Shown: piece by piece, positions 22,459 to 34,200 of the stretch | Layout: each line of letters opens with the position of its first letter | How positions within the stretch are numbered: position 1 is the first letter of the stretch | From: Phaeotremella fagi | Lineage: Eukaryota > Basidiomycota > Tremellomycetes > Tremellales > Phaeotremellaceae | NCBI GenBank assembly: GCA_001599715.1 | Contig: BCHU01000011.1 | Span: forward strand, 868,001-932,000 | Length of the DNA: 64,000 bases | Direction: 5' to 3' | Program-made: the position numbers and the translations under genes | Notes under the pieces: model-generated | Database searches by the model: none | What the model was told of the DNA's origin: nothing | The model's input: the letters and a program-made list of their open reading frames with translations, nothing else

Positions 22459-23675
22459 CTACTTGGTCTTCTTCAACAAACGTCTCTCAGCCCTGTTCTT
22501 AGGTTTCTCCTTGAACGCAGGTGTCATCTCTGGATTCAACAATCCAGCTAATTTCTTTTCTTTACGTATCGAACGAGGGGATTTCCCTTTCCCGTGGTTT
22601 CCACTTGGATGGAATTTCTTTTGAGTGGTGGTGGGAGGTACCGATGGGGTAGTCTCGATCTTCTGTTTCTTCTGTTGTCGTCTAGCTTGTTTTAAGAGTT
22701 TCTTCTCTGATTTTCGGGCTTTTTTGGATAGGTTCTTGTTTTCGGACTGTGAGGGATTTGGTTAGCCTTTTCTTTCTGATTGAGGGGTTTGGTGAGGAGG
22801 TTTTGGGAGGGATTGCACTTACATTGCCAACCACCTTTTGATCTTTTACACGTTTCCCTTCAACATCGTCTAATATCGAATCAACAACTTCCCTAACATC
22901 GGTACTTTCAAGTGGTCGCTTATCAACTTCAGATAAACGTTTCTCGAATCTCTTAACAGATCGTTTATGTGACTAAGAAGTTGGGTTGCATGTTAGAATC
23001 TGTGATTAACCCAAAAAAGAGTCGTCGACTTACATTGCTCTCTAAATGATTTCTAACCATTTCATCGTTCTTCAGAATTTTAGAGGGACAGAGTACACAA
23101 GCTTGTTCAGTTATTTTTATCGTTTCTGAGTCTGGATCTTGTTTTTGAGAGATGGTGTAGATAGGTTGCGTGGTTGCTGTTTCGATTTTTATTGGGAATT
23201 CTAAATGTCATTTCAATATTTACGTCCAGATTAGGTAGAGATTGGATGTAATCTACCTTGATCATCCTCTGATTCATCTTCTGAATCGTCATCCGATTCT
23301 TCATCATCTTCTCTTTTCCTTTTACCTTCTAATCCATCTATTAGCATTTAGTGTATCACAAAATCAATCGACGTACCATTTTCATTCTCTTCATCACTCT
23401 CATCAGAAGAATCTATCAAAAATATCAGCTTGATCCAAACAAGTCTAATGATGAATTGACCCACCATCCTCGCTTTCCAAAACCTCTTCATCCTCATCAC
23501 TAGAGTCGTCGTCGTCGTCATCATCACAATCACTCCCACTGGAACTAGAACTTCCACTACTACCAACATCATCCTCGTCCATCTCCTTCATCTTCTCTTT
23601 GATCGCCGTTATGCCCAGTCGATCCTCTTTCTCACGTTTAGCCAATTTCTTCTCTGTCCTTTTGTATAATGGCAT
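22459..23675 (-). CDS. Lys-rich C2H2 (U1-like) zinc-finger protein, probably nucleolar
   Basis: Multi-exon gene, ATG at 23675 (MPLYKRTEKK) and TAG at 22459-22461. The N-terminus is basic, then there is an acidic Asp/Ser tract over several tiny exons. Next comes a single zinc finger of spacing C-x2-C-x12-H-x5-H (CVLCPSK...RNH...SH) followed by 'KRSVKRFEKRL'. The C-terminus is very Lys/Arg-rich ('KKFHPSGNHGKGKSPRS', 'RAERRLLKK'). Such composition is typical of nuclear or nucleolar ribosome-assembly factors, which is inference; no specific orthologue was recognised. Acidic-tract introns are near 23350-23470. Confidence 0.65.
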
Positions 23676-23861
23676 TGTTAAGGCGATGATTGGCAGGATT
23701 GTGGTTATGGAAGAACAGATTCTTCGTTTTTATTTACAACTTTTAATTTTCAAAATTTATAAGTGGCAAAAATTTCAGTGGCAAAATTGTAAGCGCAGAA
23801 TTTAGAATGATCTGGCCAACCAGTATACACTATCCATTCATCAGCTTAATGCAATCACTAT

Positions 23862-24644
23862 CTAGTCTTCCATAGGGAATTCTTTGAGAGTCGCTGTCCA
23901 AACGAGAGTCGAGTCACCCTTCACCCCAGAAATAGATCTTAAAACATGGCTCTTATAAGCGTACAACTTATCGTCCAAAAAATCAACCTCCTCCAAACTA
24001 CCATCGCCATCACCATCGATCATGTCTTCCAGTGGAAATTCAGTAAAACCAGAACATTCTTCATTAAACCCGTGATACCTATAACCAATTATCGAGAGTC
24101 CCTCTTTCTTCGCTATACCAGGTATGTATTTCTTGATTTGTTTGATCGATAAAGAGATATTTTCACGATTGATTCGTCGACTTTCGGTGTTTTGGTCTTT
24201 CTGAAAAAGTTCTTGGTTTATATTCACTGATGGGGGTGGAATCTTTTGAAGAGCGGAATGGATGCTTGACATTGCAGCTTCGTAGTTTTTGATATGAGGG
24301 TATTCGTCTGGATAGGAGAGGACTGCACCTTTGAATCTACAATCTTGACCTTTCTCCGTATTATGCAGGAAGGATGAGGATATACCCAGACCAAGAACAA
24401 TTTCATGGAGATTTTCTTTGGGTGTAGAGTGGTTAGAAGATTCTATAGATGATTTGATACTGGTAGAGGTTGGACTTGGATTTTCTGGTTCATGATTACT
24501 TGAACTCGCTTTGGGATTGGTGCACGAGAATAGGGATTCAACCATTTCTTTGGACTTTTGGGTGACGATAGGTGAGGTAAGAAACTGGTTCAATAAATGT
24601 AGGTCGTAGAGTAGATTATACAAGTATCTTAGCTCTCTTGACAT
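23862..24644 (-). CDS. Hypothetical protein, family IV member A
   Basis: Frame of 260 codons from the ATG at 24644 (MSRELRYL); the longer frame upstream lacks an ATG. It is the most diverged of four tandem paralogues, aligned by 'LH(E/D)(I/V)VLG' near residue 90, an Ile/Lys helix 'IKQIKKYI', 'G(L)SIIGYRYHGF' and a C-terminal 'VLRSISG...LVWTATL'. A Ser/Thr-rich insertion near residues 50-85 is particular to this copy. There is no signal peptide or known domain. The conserved strand-loop pattern suggests a globular alpha/beta protein. Confidence 0.55.
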   Translation of the reverse strand: MSRELRYLYNLLYDLHLLNQFLTSPIVTQKSKEMVESLFSCTNPKASSSNHEPENPSPTSTSIKSSIESSNHSTPKENLHEIVLGLGISSSFLHNTEKGQDCRFKGAVLSYPDEYPHIKNYEAAMSSIHSALQKIPPPSVNINQELFQKDQNTESRRINRENISLSIKQIKKYIPGIAKKEGLSIIGYRYHGFNEECSGFTEFPLEDMIDGDGDGSLEEVDFLDDKLYAYKSHVLRSISGVKGDSTLVWTATLKEFPMED

Positions 24645-24826
24645 GTTCTGTTCTTGAGGTTTCAAACTCAGTGACACATTTCCGAGAGTTCTCAGTGGAA
24701 CACAAAGGATGAATAGAATGGAATTCGAGTCATATCCTCAAGGAAATTTGTTTTAGAGATTGTAAGATACATAGTAACAATAAATGACTGAACTTGAAAA
24801 CTAACAAATGATACAATTTACATAGA

Positions 24827-25441
24827 CTACTTAGGCGGATGATTGGTCTGTATGGACAGAGTCGGATGAGAGTTACTGATACCAGCGGTCCAATGGAGAA
24901 ACGCCTCTGAATCGTTGAAACCACCTGAACCGCCAGAAACAACCTCAAACAAGTTGGAATTATTGAAGTTGATTCTATCACCATCAGTCTTTTCTGAAAG
25001 ATATCGACCTTGCGACCAAGAACCAAAATAACCTTGAGAATCCATTGAGAAATACCGAATCTCGGTAATTCTCAGATCTTCTTCTTCAGCTTCAACTTGT
25101 GCGTATTGTTGGATAGTTTGACACAATGATTTCATTTGAGATCGACTGTATCCATCACCTATTGAGGACAACTGTCCAAAAAGGCGAGTGGCGTCTACTG
25201 TCTGTTCAAACTCACGATTTGAAAATCTACCTCTGAGAGCTTTGGCAATATTCTCACCACTCTCTCCATGGTTGTTGTGTTCGCCTAGGAGAGCTTGTAT
25301 GCCGAATTGTACTTTCATGTCTCCGGATAAGGTGAATCTCGTTGAGAAATATGGCGCAAAACCGATGACAACATCTTCTAATACTTTGTGTTGTGAATCT
25401 TCAGAGGTGCTCTGGTGTGTTTCTGAGTCTGGATGAGACAT
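24827..25441 (-). CDS. Hypothetical protein, family IV member B
   Basis: Frame of 204 codons from the ATG at 25441 (MSHPDSE). It is closest to member C: 'L(E/K)DVVI', 'F(S)(T/R)(R/T)(F)', 'CQT(I/L)Q', 'EAE(D/E)...(I/V)(T/A)EIRY', 'G(S/E)..Q(G/D)RYLSEK', '(L)F(E/K)VVSG' and 'FLHW' occur in the same order and spacing. The N-terminus is Ser/Thr/His-rich and probably flexible. The function is not known. Its upstream region shares a box with member C. Confidence 0.6.
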   Translation of the reverse strand: MSHPDSETHQSTSEDSQHKVLEDVVIGFAPYFSTRFTLSGDMKVQFGIQALLGEHNNHGESGENIAKALRGRFSNREFEQTVDATRLFGQLSSIGDGYSRSQMKSLCQTIQQYAQVEAEEEDLRITEIRYFSMDSQGYFGSWSQGRYLSEKTDGDRINFNNSNLFEVVSGGSGGFNDSEAFLHWTAGISNSHPTLSIQTNHPPK

Positions 25442-26050
25442 TCTGAGAGTTTGATCTGGATTTGTGTTGGAAATCAAAAAAAGATTGGTGATAACGGTGG
25501 AGAGCGACCTGAAAGAAAAGAGGGAAAGAAGGGTGGAAACAGAGAAATGATATCCCTCTTAATATCATCATTCATTCACGAGTTTGCCTTCTACCAAAAA
25601 ACGGATCAATGGAACGACCCATAAAGGAAGCGGACTTTCATGCAAATATCTCTTTTGTTATTATATGACCTAGGACTAGGAGTATTTGCGAAATGGAATT
25701 TCTGATAACACACGTTTGATATGTCGAAGAACTCCGACAAATTGGTTTGATGACAAAATGCTCGGAGGTATTTCATTTGCGTTGAAGGAAGAAGGCATGG
25801 AAACAGTGGTGGGATGAAATGTAGAAACCAGTCTCCGATGACAAGCAATGGTATGAATACCGCAGCCTGTAAAGTGGTCGCATGAAAGCTTACTTTGACA
25901 TACCAGTTATGACAAAGATAATATAAAAGAAGTGCACAGCGGTGATGAGGTAAAAGGCTTTCAGATATTGCCATTACGAATCTATGTACATAGTGTTTAG
26001 AAAAACAACACAATAACCATTTGGGAACTATGAAAAGAAAGCTATGTAAT
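25442..26050. other. Intergenic, promoter of family IV member B
   Basis: Contains 'GATCAATGGAACGACC' at about 25604, also found upstream of member C. A 135-codon minus-strand frame at 25606-26013 lacks an ATG and any similarity, and was not accepted. Confidence 0.45.
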
Positions 26051-26641
26051 TTATTTACTTGAACTATCTCTCTTGGTTATAGATTTATGATCTGTATTGA
26101 TACTACCCTCCCAATGCAAGAACGCTCCTGAATCATTACGATTCCCCGTACACCCAGAAACCACTTTGAACAAGCTAAGGTCTTTGAAGTCGACCTCATT
26201 GATACCTGGCTTTTCTGAGAGATAGCGATCTTGAATGGCTTCGCCAAAACCACCTTGGGGATCATTTCCGTAGTACCGAATTTCGGCGACGTGAAAACCA
26301 AGATCTTCTGCTTCGGTTTTTATATGTTTTTGCAGGGTTTGACAGATATGTGAAGCACCTGATCGAGCACTGTGATCAAAAATGGAAGAAGGGGAGTTTG
26401 ACAATTGATCCGGAAGGTATTCGATATGAGAGGGTTCGGATTTTGCCTTGATAGCATCTGCGAGACTCTGACGCTTTTCTAAATCTTCAGTACTGCTTAA
26501 CAACCTGAGGAAGTCTTCTGATTGGATTCCGCTAAGAATACTAAACTTTGTTCTTGAGAATGGTTGGACCTGAATGACGACATCTTTCAGCTTATTGGCT
26601 GTAGTTGTGTTGGACTCGACTCTGGTTTCGTTATCTGACAT
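26051..26641 (-). CDS. Hypothetical protein, family IV member C
   Basis: Frame of 196 codons from the ATG at 26641 (MSDNETRVES). An alternative ATG at 26749 in the same frame would add a very hydrophobic Phe-rich segment. That segment is encoded by a pyrimidine-rich tract typical of a 5' leader, and member B has no such extension, so the downstream start is preferred. Shares with member B 'KDVVIQ', 'CQTLQ', 'EAEDLGFHVAEIRYYG', 'DRYLSEK', 'FKVVSGCTG' and 'FLHWEG'. If the upstream start were used, the protein would be membrane-anchored. Confidence 0.58.
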   Translation of the reverse strand: MSDNETRVESNTTTANKLKDVVIQVQPFSRTKFSILSGIQSEDFLRLLSSTEDLEKRQSLADAIKAKSEPSHIEYLPDQLSNSPSSIFDHSARSGASHICQTLQKHIKTEAEDLGFHVAEIRYYGNDPQGGFGEAIQDRYLSEKPGINEVDFKDLSLFKVVSGCTGNRNDSGAFLHWEGSINTDHKSITKRDSSSK

Positions 26642-27296
26642 TTGAATTTCTTCTAGGGGAAAGTTGAAAGTTGATGAAATGAAAAACCTGTTGATAAATA
26701 GGTAAAGAAAGAAGAAAAAGAAAATAGAAATAACAGTCAGTCTAGCCATATTATATCTCTTAGTGAACAGTAACGCCTTCCGGAGAAAATGAACCACAGA
26801 TCAATGGAAAGACCACGGCTGTGGTTGAATGAAAACGTTTCGATGAGATCATTTCTGTTGTAGATGCAATCAAAGGGAAAATGGTTCATTGAAAGCAAAT
26901 TGACAAGGCAGCTCTAGATGTGAGCCGTAGTGAAATTACCGTCTGCTGAAAATTATGACGGAGGGTCTGAGGAAACTTGTGCTAAGCATAGGACTGTCTC
27001 CTGCATCTCCATTATCGAACAAAAAGGATAGCCTGAACTTCGTACTAAAGAAGCCGCCTTCTCTACAGTCTCTTTCTGAAAAAGAGCAGTGTTCAAAGAT
27101 GATGGGAAACCGCAATCTATCACCAAATTGTGAGCGCAGGGTAAATTTTACAGAAAGCTACGGCGTGGAAATGATTCTGTTTTCAAATGGAACTCAGTGC
27201 TGGTTCATCATATCTACAGTAACATCATACTAGGAAATAATCAATCAAAACCTCGAGCTCCTCAAATTCCCAGCCTTTTTAAAGTAGTCTTGAGTT
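26642..27296. other. Intergenic, promoter of family IV member C
   Basis: Has a pyrimidine-rich tract on the minus strand at about 26700-26735 and 'GATCAATGGAAAGACC' at about 26801. A plus-strand frame at 26955-27233 was judged accidental. Confidence 0.45.
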
Positions 27297-27986
27297 TCAT
27301 CCATCTAAAAACTCTTCTAGCAAATCTCTATTCCAATCTAAAGTTGCTAAAGAATTTAGCGAGACTTTTCTGTTAATTATAACCGGACTCATCAAAGGTC
27401 GTTGGGAAGTCATCCCATTTTCAACGATGACTGGTGTCGAACTCTTCTTGAAAGTCCCAACCCAGTAACCTGAAGCATGAAAATCTGTATCATCTTCCGT
27501 ATCAGTGTACATTTTGAACAAGTGATCCCAAGAATCTTCCCGAAAGATCGTACTCTCACTTTCAACATTTTCGTAATACCCATGAGTAAATATTGGGAGG
27601 TTTGGACTACTTCGGTTGATAGGATGATATTCCACACCGGTTATTTCTAGACCATGATTTGAACCAAATTCTATACATCGAGTTCGGATGACCTGAGATA
27701 GATCCCCCATGCTGTCTAGCATGATGGTATGAATGAAGTTTGTGAAATCGGATGGATAGGCGAAACCAATTGTTTCGGGTACTTCGAATTGGTTCTGGAA
27801 CGTATCTAGTAACGATTGACAAATGTTTGATAGTTTTTCTTTCAAGAATGGAATTTGTAGATATTCGCTCGTCTCGTTTTCGTACATGCAGGTGATACTT
27901 GCTCCGAAGTTCAGATCACCATGCTTGAGGGTGATTATGAAGCTTGGAGCGACTTGCAGTAATAAATGGTACCTGTCCTCTTCCAT
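27297..27986 (-). CDS. Hypothetical protein, family IV member D
   Basis: Frame of 229 codons from the ATG at 27986 (MEEDRYHL); the frame further upstream lacks an ATG. It matches the family in the middle and C-terminal half: 'F.N..H(T)IMLDSMGDLSQVIRTRC', 'G(L)EITGVEYHP', an aromatic stretch 'YYENV', 'LF(K)MY' and 'GYWVGTF'. A Ser-rich tail is added. There is no signal peptide or known domain. It is separated from SCC2 by about 265 bases in divergent orientation. Confidence 0.55.
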   Translation of the reverse strand: MEEDRYHLLLQVAPSFIITLKHGDLNFGASITCMYENETSEYLQIPFLKEKLSNICQSLLDTFQNQFEVPETIGFAYPSDFTNFIHTIMLDSMGDLSQVIRTRCIEFGSNHGLEITGVEYHPINRSSPNLPIFTHGYYENVESESTIFREDSWDHLFKMYTDTEDDTDFHASGYWVGTFKKSSTPVIVENGMTSQRPLMSPVIINRKVSLNSLATLDWNRDLLEEFLDG

Positions 27987-28190
27987 TTTATGATGAGTGA
28001 AGGATGGTGGGGTCCGGGGTCGATTCAGCAATATTCGTTCGGTGAAATATCAAGTCTTCTTGCGCCTTCTCACCAACCGCTGATCTGTCAGTTGAGAAGT
28101 ACAAGCAAATTTGCCACGATACCTGTTTGCCACTAAAAATGATTACGGCATGGAAATTCAACTGGTCCACTCAACCATCACCACAGTGAA

Positions 28191-28200
28191 GTATAAATAT
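28191..28200 (+). promoter_or_regulatory. TATA-like element of SCC2
   Basis: GTATAAATAT lies about 55 bases before the SCC2 ATG at 28252. A short upstream ATG frame (about 28243) precedes the main start. Confidence 0.35.
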
Positions 28201-28251
28201 TCATTTTTATCATCTTTTTCTCTTCATTTCTCATTCTATTTTCATGTCAAG

Positions 28252-31200
28252 ATGACCTCTCGTGAAGGAGGAGACTCTCCAGGAAGAGACCTTCATTCAA
28301 TACCAGACCCTTCGGCATCCAATTCCACCCACCTTCGCGTCCATCAGCAAACCTCTGATCCATCATCGTTACTTCAGACATACCCAATCATTCCTTATAT
28401 CCCCAGCGCTAAAGGTATGTATAGGATTCTTACGATGTTGATGACTACTTTCCTAACTTTTGATCAGTCGCTACACATATCTCTCCACATACCACAGCTT
28501 ATCCTTCCCCTAGCTTGCCAGAAGAGCTTTATCCTCAATATACCGAGACTTTCAGACGTATGGATCATCCAACCTCTACTGGAGACTTTACTATGGTGAA
28601 AAATATGGAGCATAGCTTGGGGAAAATGCTCAGCTCAAATGGGAATCTGTATGGCGATCAGTAAGTCACCATTGTTGAAACATCTCTGCGGTGTCATCAT
28701 TTACTGATAGGTACTCAGTTACTCTACAGTATCCTCCAACTCAAGCTTGTACTCCCAAGCACCTAATAACTCAGACTCCCAGCAACAAGAAACCTTACCT
28801 ATGCCATTCTCTCTTCTGACGCCATCAACGTACCGTGAACCTTTAACGCCCATTTCCGATATTACACCTTCTCCCACAGGATCTCTTACACCTAATCAAT
28901 ACTTCGAATCCTACGTTACGACCACGATCAAAGAATCTTCTTCATTCACCAATTCTTCCAGTGGTAGTTCGGATCACCGAAGTGCTTCTCTTACCCCTAG
29001 TCTTGCTAGAACCATGTCTCAAGCTGTTCTAGACAACCTTGACGATCTCGGTTCTCAAACTTGGCATGGTCCTTCACCGACTAAAAAACGAAAATCAATC
29101 GTTGGACTAAGTGGTCACAATAGCAATCACATTTTAAGTCAACCTCAAGGCGCTCGACGAAGATCATCGCGCTCTGCGTCACCCTCAAAAACCGGTCCAT
29201 CCAACGGGAAAAGCAATCTTATCTTGGAAGTTGAATTGCCAACAAACAAAAAATCACTCGTTAATCATTCTCGACAATCCAGCAGCACTCCATCAAGCCG
29301 AGGTGCAGAATATGAGGATGACGAGGACGATTCGGTCGATTGGGGAGATACCCCTGACAGTAAAATGATGAGGGATGTTGATGGTGACTGGCAAATGGAT
29401 GGTCGGACTTACGAGAAGTTTACGCCTTCTCCTTCCAAATCAGGTGCTGCTGGTTTGTTCTTGACTTTGGGCAGTGGGAGAACTGGTGAAAAGGATACAA
29501 GGAGTAAGTGATAGGTAAGAATGATGCTAATCTATTGTAGCCACTCGTGACAAGCTGAAGGAGCTTTTGGAAGACATCTTCGAAGAAGCGGACTCTTTCG
29601 ATGCTGAACCAGAATTAACAGTTGTTCAGGTCTCAAAGTTTTTCTCCTCAATTTCAAGAATCGGAGGCTTTCCCTTACTGGCAGCAGCAACTATAGAACG
29701 AGTCGGGAGATATTTCATGCGTTTACATGTTGCTGGTAAAAAGCAAAAGGCTACAAAGAAGGTTGAAGATTCGCTTTGGGACGAAGAGAGTTTGACCCGG
29801 TTTACCAGGTTGTTGGAAAGAGTCTTGAGGGAGGCGGAAGGTTTGGAGATCTTTCCAGATGATGGGAGGAATGAAGGGTCTGAAGAACCTAAGGGTAGAG
29901 GCAAGGGGAAAGGGAAGAAAGCTGGGAAGAAAGATGGCGAAGGTGAACCTGATCACAGAGAGATGAACGACGAGGAAGTCGCCGAGGCGGAGAATAAATT
30001 GCAGATTGTTCAGACTGCAATGGCTGCTGTTGATTGTGCTTTGGTGCTTCTCGATTGTGAAGGTTTATCGAAGCAGGTGAGTATCCAGTCATACTTCCGC
30101 TGATATCTAGATGTATTCAGAAGATTTCGTTTCCCTTTGCGTCTTCACTTTGAAAGAGGGACTTGGTAAAGTGGTTTATCCCGTAGTGGAAGGACTGGCA
30201 GGTGAACGTGAGTAATGGATTACGCTACAGCTGATATACAGGTATCACGTCTACATACCTCGCGCATATACTTCAATCAGAAACAGCTACAACGCGTAAA
30301 GGGAAACAAGCCAACTTGAGACATCCACTCTTGTCGTCCATCGTCGCAGCTTCCACTACCTCTATTCCCCATCTCACCTCTCTACTTTCAAGAAGCGATA
30401 TGAATCTATCAGAAGACATTGTCATCAAAAGTGTCTATCTCGCCATAGCTCCATTTTTCGTCAGTGAACCAGGTCAAAAGAGGGGATCCGCAAAAATGCT
30501 CGATTCCGGTTCTGGAGTCATGAAGGGCCTCAAAATGGAGGCTCTGGGTTGTTTACGAGGGGTAGGTCATATTCGTTGGAGTTGATATATTGACAATTAG
30601 ATTTTTGCCAAACACGAAAATCAACGTACTTGGATATTGGAAGAAATCCTTACTTCCTTGGTTAAAGTTCCAGAACAGAGTAGAGCTCAGTCTAGATTTC
30701 AGTAGGTTTACCCAAATCTCCGCGTTGATTGTCGCAGATTGCCGGATGGTAATTCGATCCATACCATCAGTGCTCTGCTATTGCAACTGGTTCAAGCTTC
30801 GGCACACGGTGTCTCGGAACGTGTCCGTAAACTACAAACTTCAATTGAAATCGGGACCTCAGAGTCACAAGCAGCAAAGGTCGATGAAATGGAAGAAGTG
30901 AGTCAAGCATTGAAACAAGCCTGACCATATTCCTCAGGAAGCAAGACTTTGTGCTTCGGCAATCGACTCCACAGTCAAATCAGCAAGAGACGTCGCTGGA
31001 TATCTTTTACAGAAGTGAGTGTTGATCATGACCCAGCTGATTTTCCAGATCCGGCTCGTCAAAAGCAAGTAAAAGCTCGCATGATACCGATTACAAGATT
31101 GTTCTGGAGACATTTGTTTCAGACATCTTGACAGTCTTGTATCGACCAGAATGGCCCGCTGCCGCCATCTATGCGAATGTCATGTCTCGATTGATGGTAA

Positions 31201-34200
31201 GGTTCGTACTTAACTTTACTGACGTTTTAGATTACTGTTCTCGAGGATTCCAGATCCGGTGCTGAAGCATCCGCTACTCGTTCCATTGCCCTTGATCATC
31301 TTGGTGAAATTGGAGCCAAGTTGAGGAAATTCCATGTGGAGATGGAGAGGGGTAGCCATGTCCCCTCTTTGGATGAGGTATGTCCGAAAGGTTAAGTGTA
31401 GCTAATCATGTAGGTCATTTCCCAAGCAGACACCGAAGGTGTCGTCACTCTCGTTGATGCCCATAACGATATTCTATCGTATCTCACCAACTCGCCCAAA
31501 GAAGAGGGAAATTTGATTGTGAGTTTGTGATCGAGGTCGAACTGACATTCCCTAGTCCGCTGCGGATCTATCAAAAGCAGTCTGGGTTCAGGAACTTCAT
31601 GGTGCTGTTGGACGAGTCACTTCGGTTATCGCAAAAATTGGTGAAGAAAACAGTCAAACAGCTATAGAAACTGAAGAGAAATTACAAATTGTGTTACAAA
31701 CTATTCGCTCTGCGGCTAAAAGCATCTGGATCAGTAAAGAATCGGTATTCGAAGTTGGGTAGGTGATCAGGTGAAGCTTTACTGATGATAGTGACCCAAA
31801 TTTACCTCAAATCGCTTTACATGCTGCAATTGCTGTCTCAAGAAGTCGTTCTTTGCAAACTGCTTTCGAACCCATTGTTAAAGCTTTGCTCACTAGCATG
31901 GACACGTCTGTTGTTGGGATTCGATCGAAAGCGCTTCGTGGTTTAGGTGGAATCATCATGGTAGACTCGACTCTTTTGGGATTGGTACGTTACCGCCTGG
32001 GATCTAGCTAAACTCAGTCACACATCCGTCTTGCCATTGAAAATCGATTAGAGGATCAATCGCCCGCAGTCCGTGATGCAGCTGTGGAACTTGTTGGGAA
32101 ATATGTGGTTCAGAGTCCTGCTTTCGCTACAGAATACTACCCTCTGATATCACTTCGTGCTTCGGTATGTGTTAGTGAAAGGTAGTGTCTGACATGTTAG
32201 GACACCGGTCTTGGAGTTCGTAAACGAGTAGTAAAATTACTTCGTGGAATCTTTACTGCCACCGACTCACCCAACGTCAAGGCTGACATCTGTTGTAAAA
32301 TGGTTGACCTGATTCAGGATCATGATGAAACGGTCAAGGTTGGTTCTCAAACTGATTACACTGACATTGCTTAGGATGTTGCCGTAAAATCTCTGGGGGA
32401 TCTCATGTTCCCCGTTAATGGCAGCTCTACCGATTCGTCTGATCTTTTGGTAGAAGTTTTGAGCGTTTATGATGGCAAGATTGACACTGTTGAATCGGCA
32501 CTTCAAGATGTAAGTAGTATGTTGGGTCTTGCTCATTTTCCAGGTGGCTGAGGTCGATTCTAAACGACTCGAAGTGTTCAAAGTCACTATCGAAACAATC
32601 ATTCTGCGTTTAGATCATGGGTCAAGTCAGTCCGACTTTGTGAGTTGTCATCATTAGTCAAACTAATTCGTTAGGACGGACTCAGTCATGTCCGAGCCAT
32701 TTACCTGCTCAGCGCTAGTCAACCTGCCATTGTTGACACCAAAAAGGCAAACATTCTGTTAAGCTACCTTCGAACCCCGCAAAACGTAGGTCCTTGACAT
32801 GATCAATACTGACTTTTCAGTCGGACGAACAAGCTCAGAACGACATTCTACTTCGAATCTTTAGAAGATGTATACCATTCTTGCCAAGAGCGGCTTCAAG
32901 TTTTGCGGAAGAGTTGACAACAAAACTCATGAGGATGATTGGGAAACCAGCTGGTGGCTTTCAGGTATGTAGAGGGATGGTATAAAACTAACCAATAGTC
33001 ACTTAAAGAGGTATTGGGCTGTTTCTGCGCTGTTACCACTAATCTCACCAAGGATTACACCAAGTTGATCAACATTCTACGACAGTGTGAAGGTGAGTTT
33101 GATGATTACGATGCCTGACCCCAGGTAAAACTCGAATGGTCCGAATGGAATATAAGAAACAGGGATCTCTCCCAGAAAACACTATCAAGACCGTTCCAAT
33201 GTTACTCTACATTACCGCCTTGATCGTCGAGTTCTGCAATCTCGATGCTGTTGCCCAAACCAACGACACCGTCAAAGACGAACTCAGAAAGATGACTGAC
33301 AAGAATGTATCTGAATACTTTTTCGAGGTGTTTTTGGAATTCTCCAAGATGGCAATCGCTCAGAACGCTACTATCATTTGTCTAGGTGAGTGAGGGAATG
33401 AATTTGCTGACCTTTAGGATCACTTTTCCGAGCCTATCCTACCTTGATTCTAGATGAACGTACTAGAGATTGGACGAATGGAGTTTTCACCAGCTCAGAT
33501 GATGAAAATAAAGCCATGGCTTTCGGAGTCATCTATGAATTCTTGGTTTCTCAATCGGAAAGGAAGGTTGCACCTGGTAAGTTAGGATACTGGTATACGC
33601 TGACAGGTTAGGAGAAACGGTTAGAGATATCAACGCTCTCAAGGGGAATAATGTTACTTTGTCAGAGTCTAGGTGGGTTTGATTAGGTACAGCGCTAAAT
33701 TTCTAGTTTCGCTGGTACCATTGTGCAAAGTAACATCAATTACATCTTTGACGGAGCCATGTCTCAACATGAGGGTATACGAAATGCGGCTTTAGATGTT
33801 TTGGCCTTCACCGTTACTCAAGGGTTGTATAATCCTTTAGCGGTGAGTTTTCTACGAGAGATGTGCTAAAATCTAGTGTCTACCTGTCATCATCTCTCTC
33901 GAAACCAGTGACCAATCTTCCATCAGCGACAGAGCTTTCGCCTTACATTCCGCACTTCACAGTAAACACTCCACACTTATTAACGTCAACTTTTTGGAAT
34001 TCGCCAAAGCGTCGTACGATTTCCAAAGACGGTTCACATCAGAAGTTTCAGGTCATAAATTTGGTACGGCGTTGTTGGCAGGATGGTTTGGTTTAGTGGT
34101 TGAGAAAAAGGCAAGGACGAGTTTTATCAAAGCCTTTTGTCGAGTTTTTGAATGGGATGTCCCAGAGGAAGGAGCGGTAAGTTATGGGTTGATAACAACG

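Noticed and set aside
25606..26013. A 135-codon minus-strand frame between family IV members
   Set aside because: No ATG start, no similarity to neighbours and a random-looking composition.
26642..26797. Hydrophobic N-terminal extension of family IV member C, suggesting a membrane anchor
   Set aside because: It is encoded by a pyrimidine-rich tract before the conserved start, begins without ATG in its longest form, and no paralogue has it. A short form from the ATG at 26749 remains possible.
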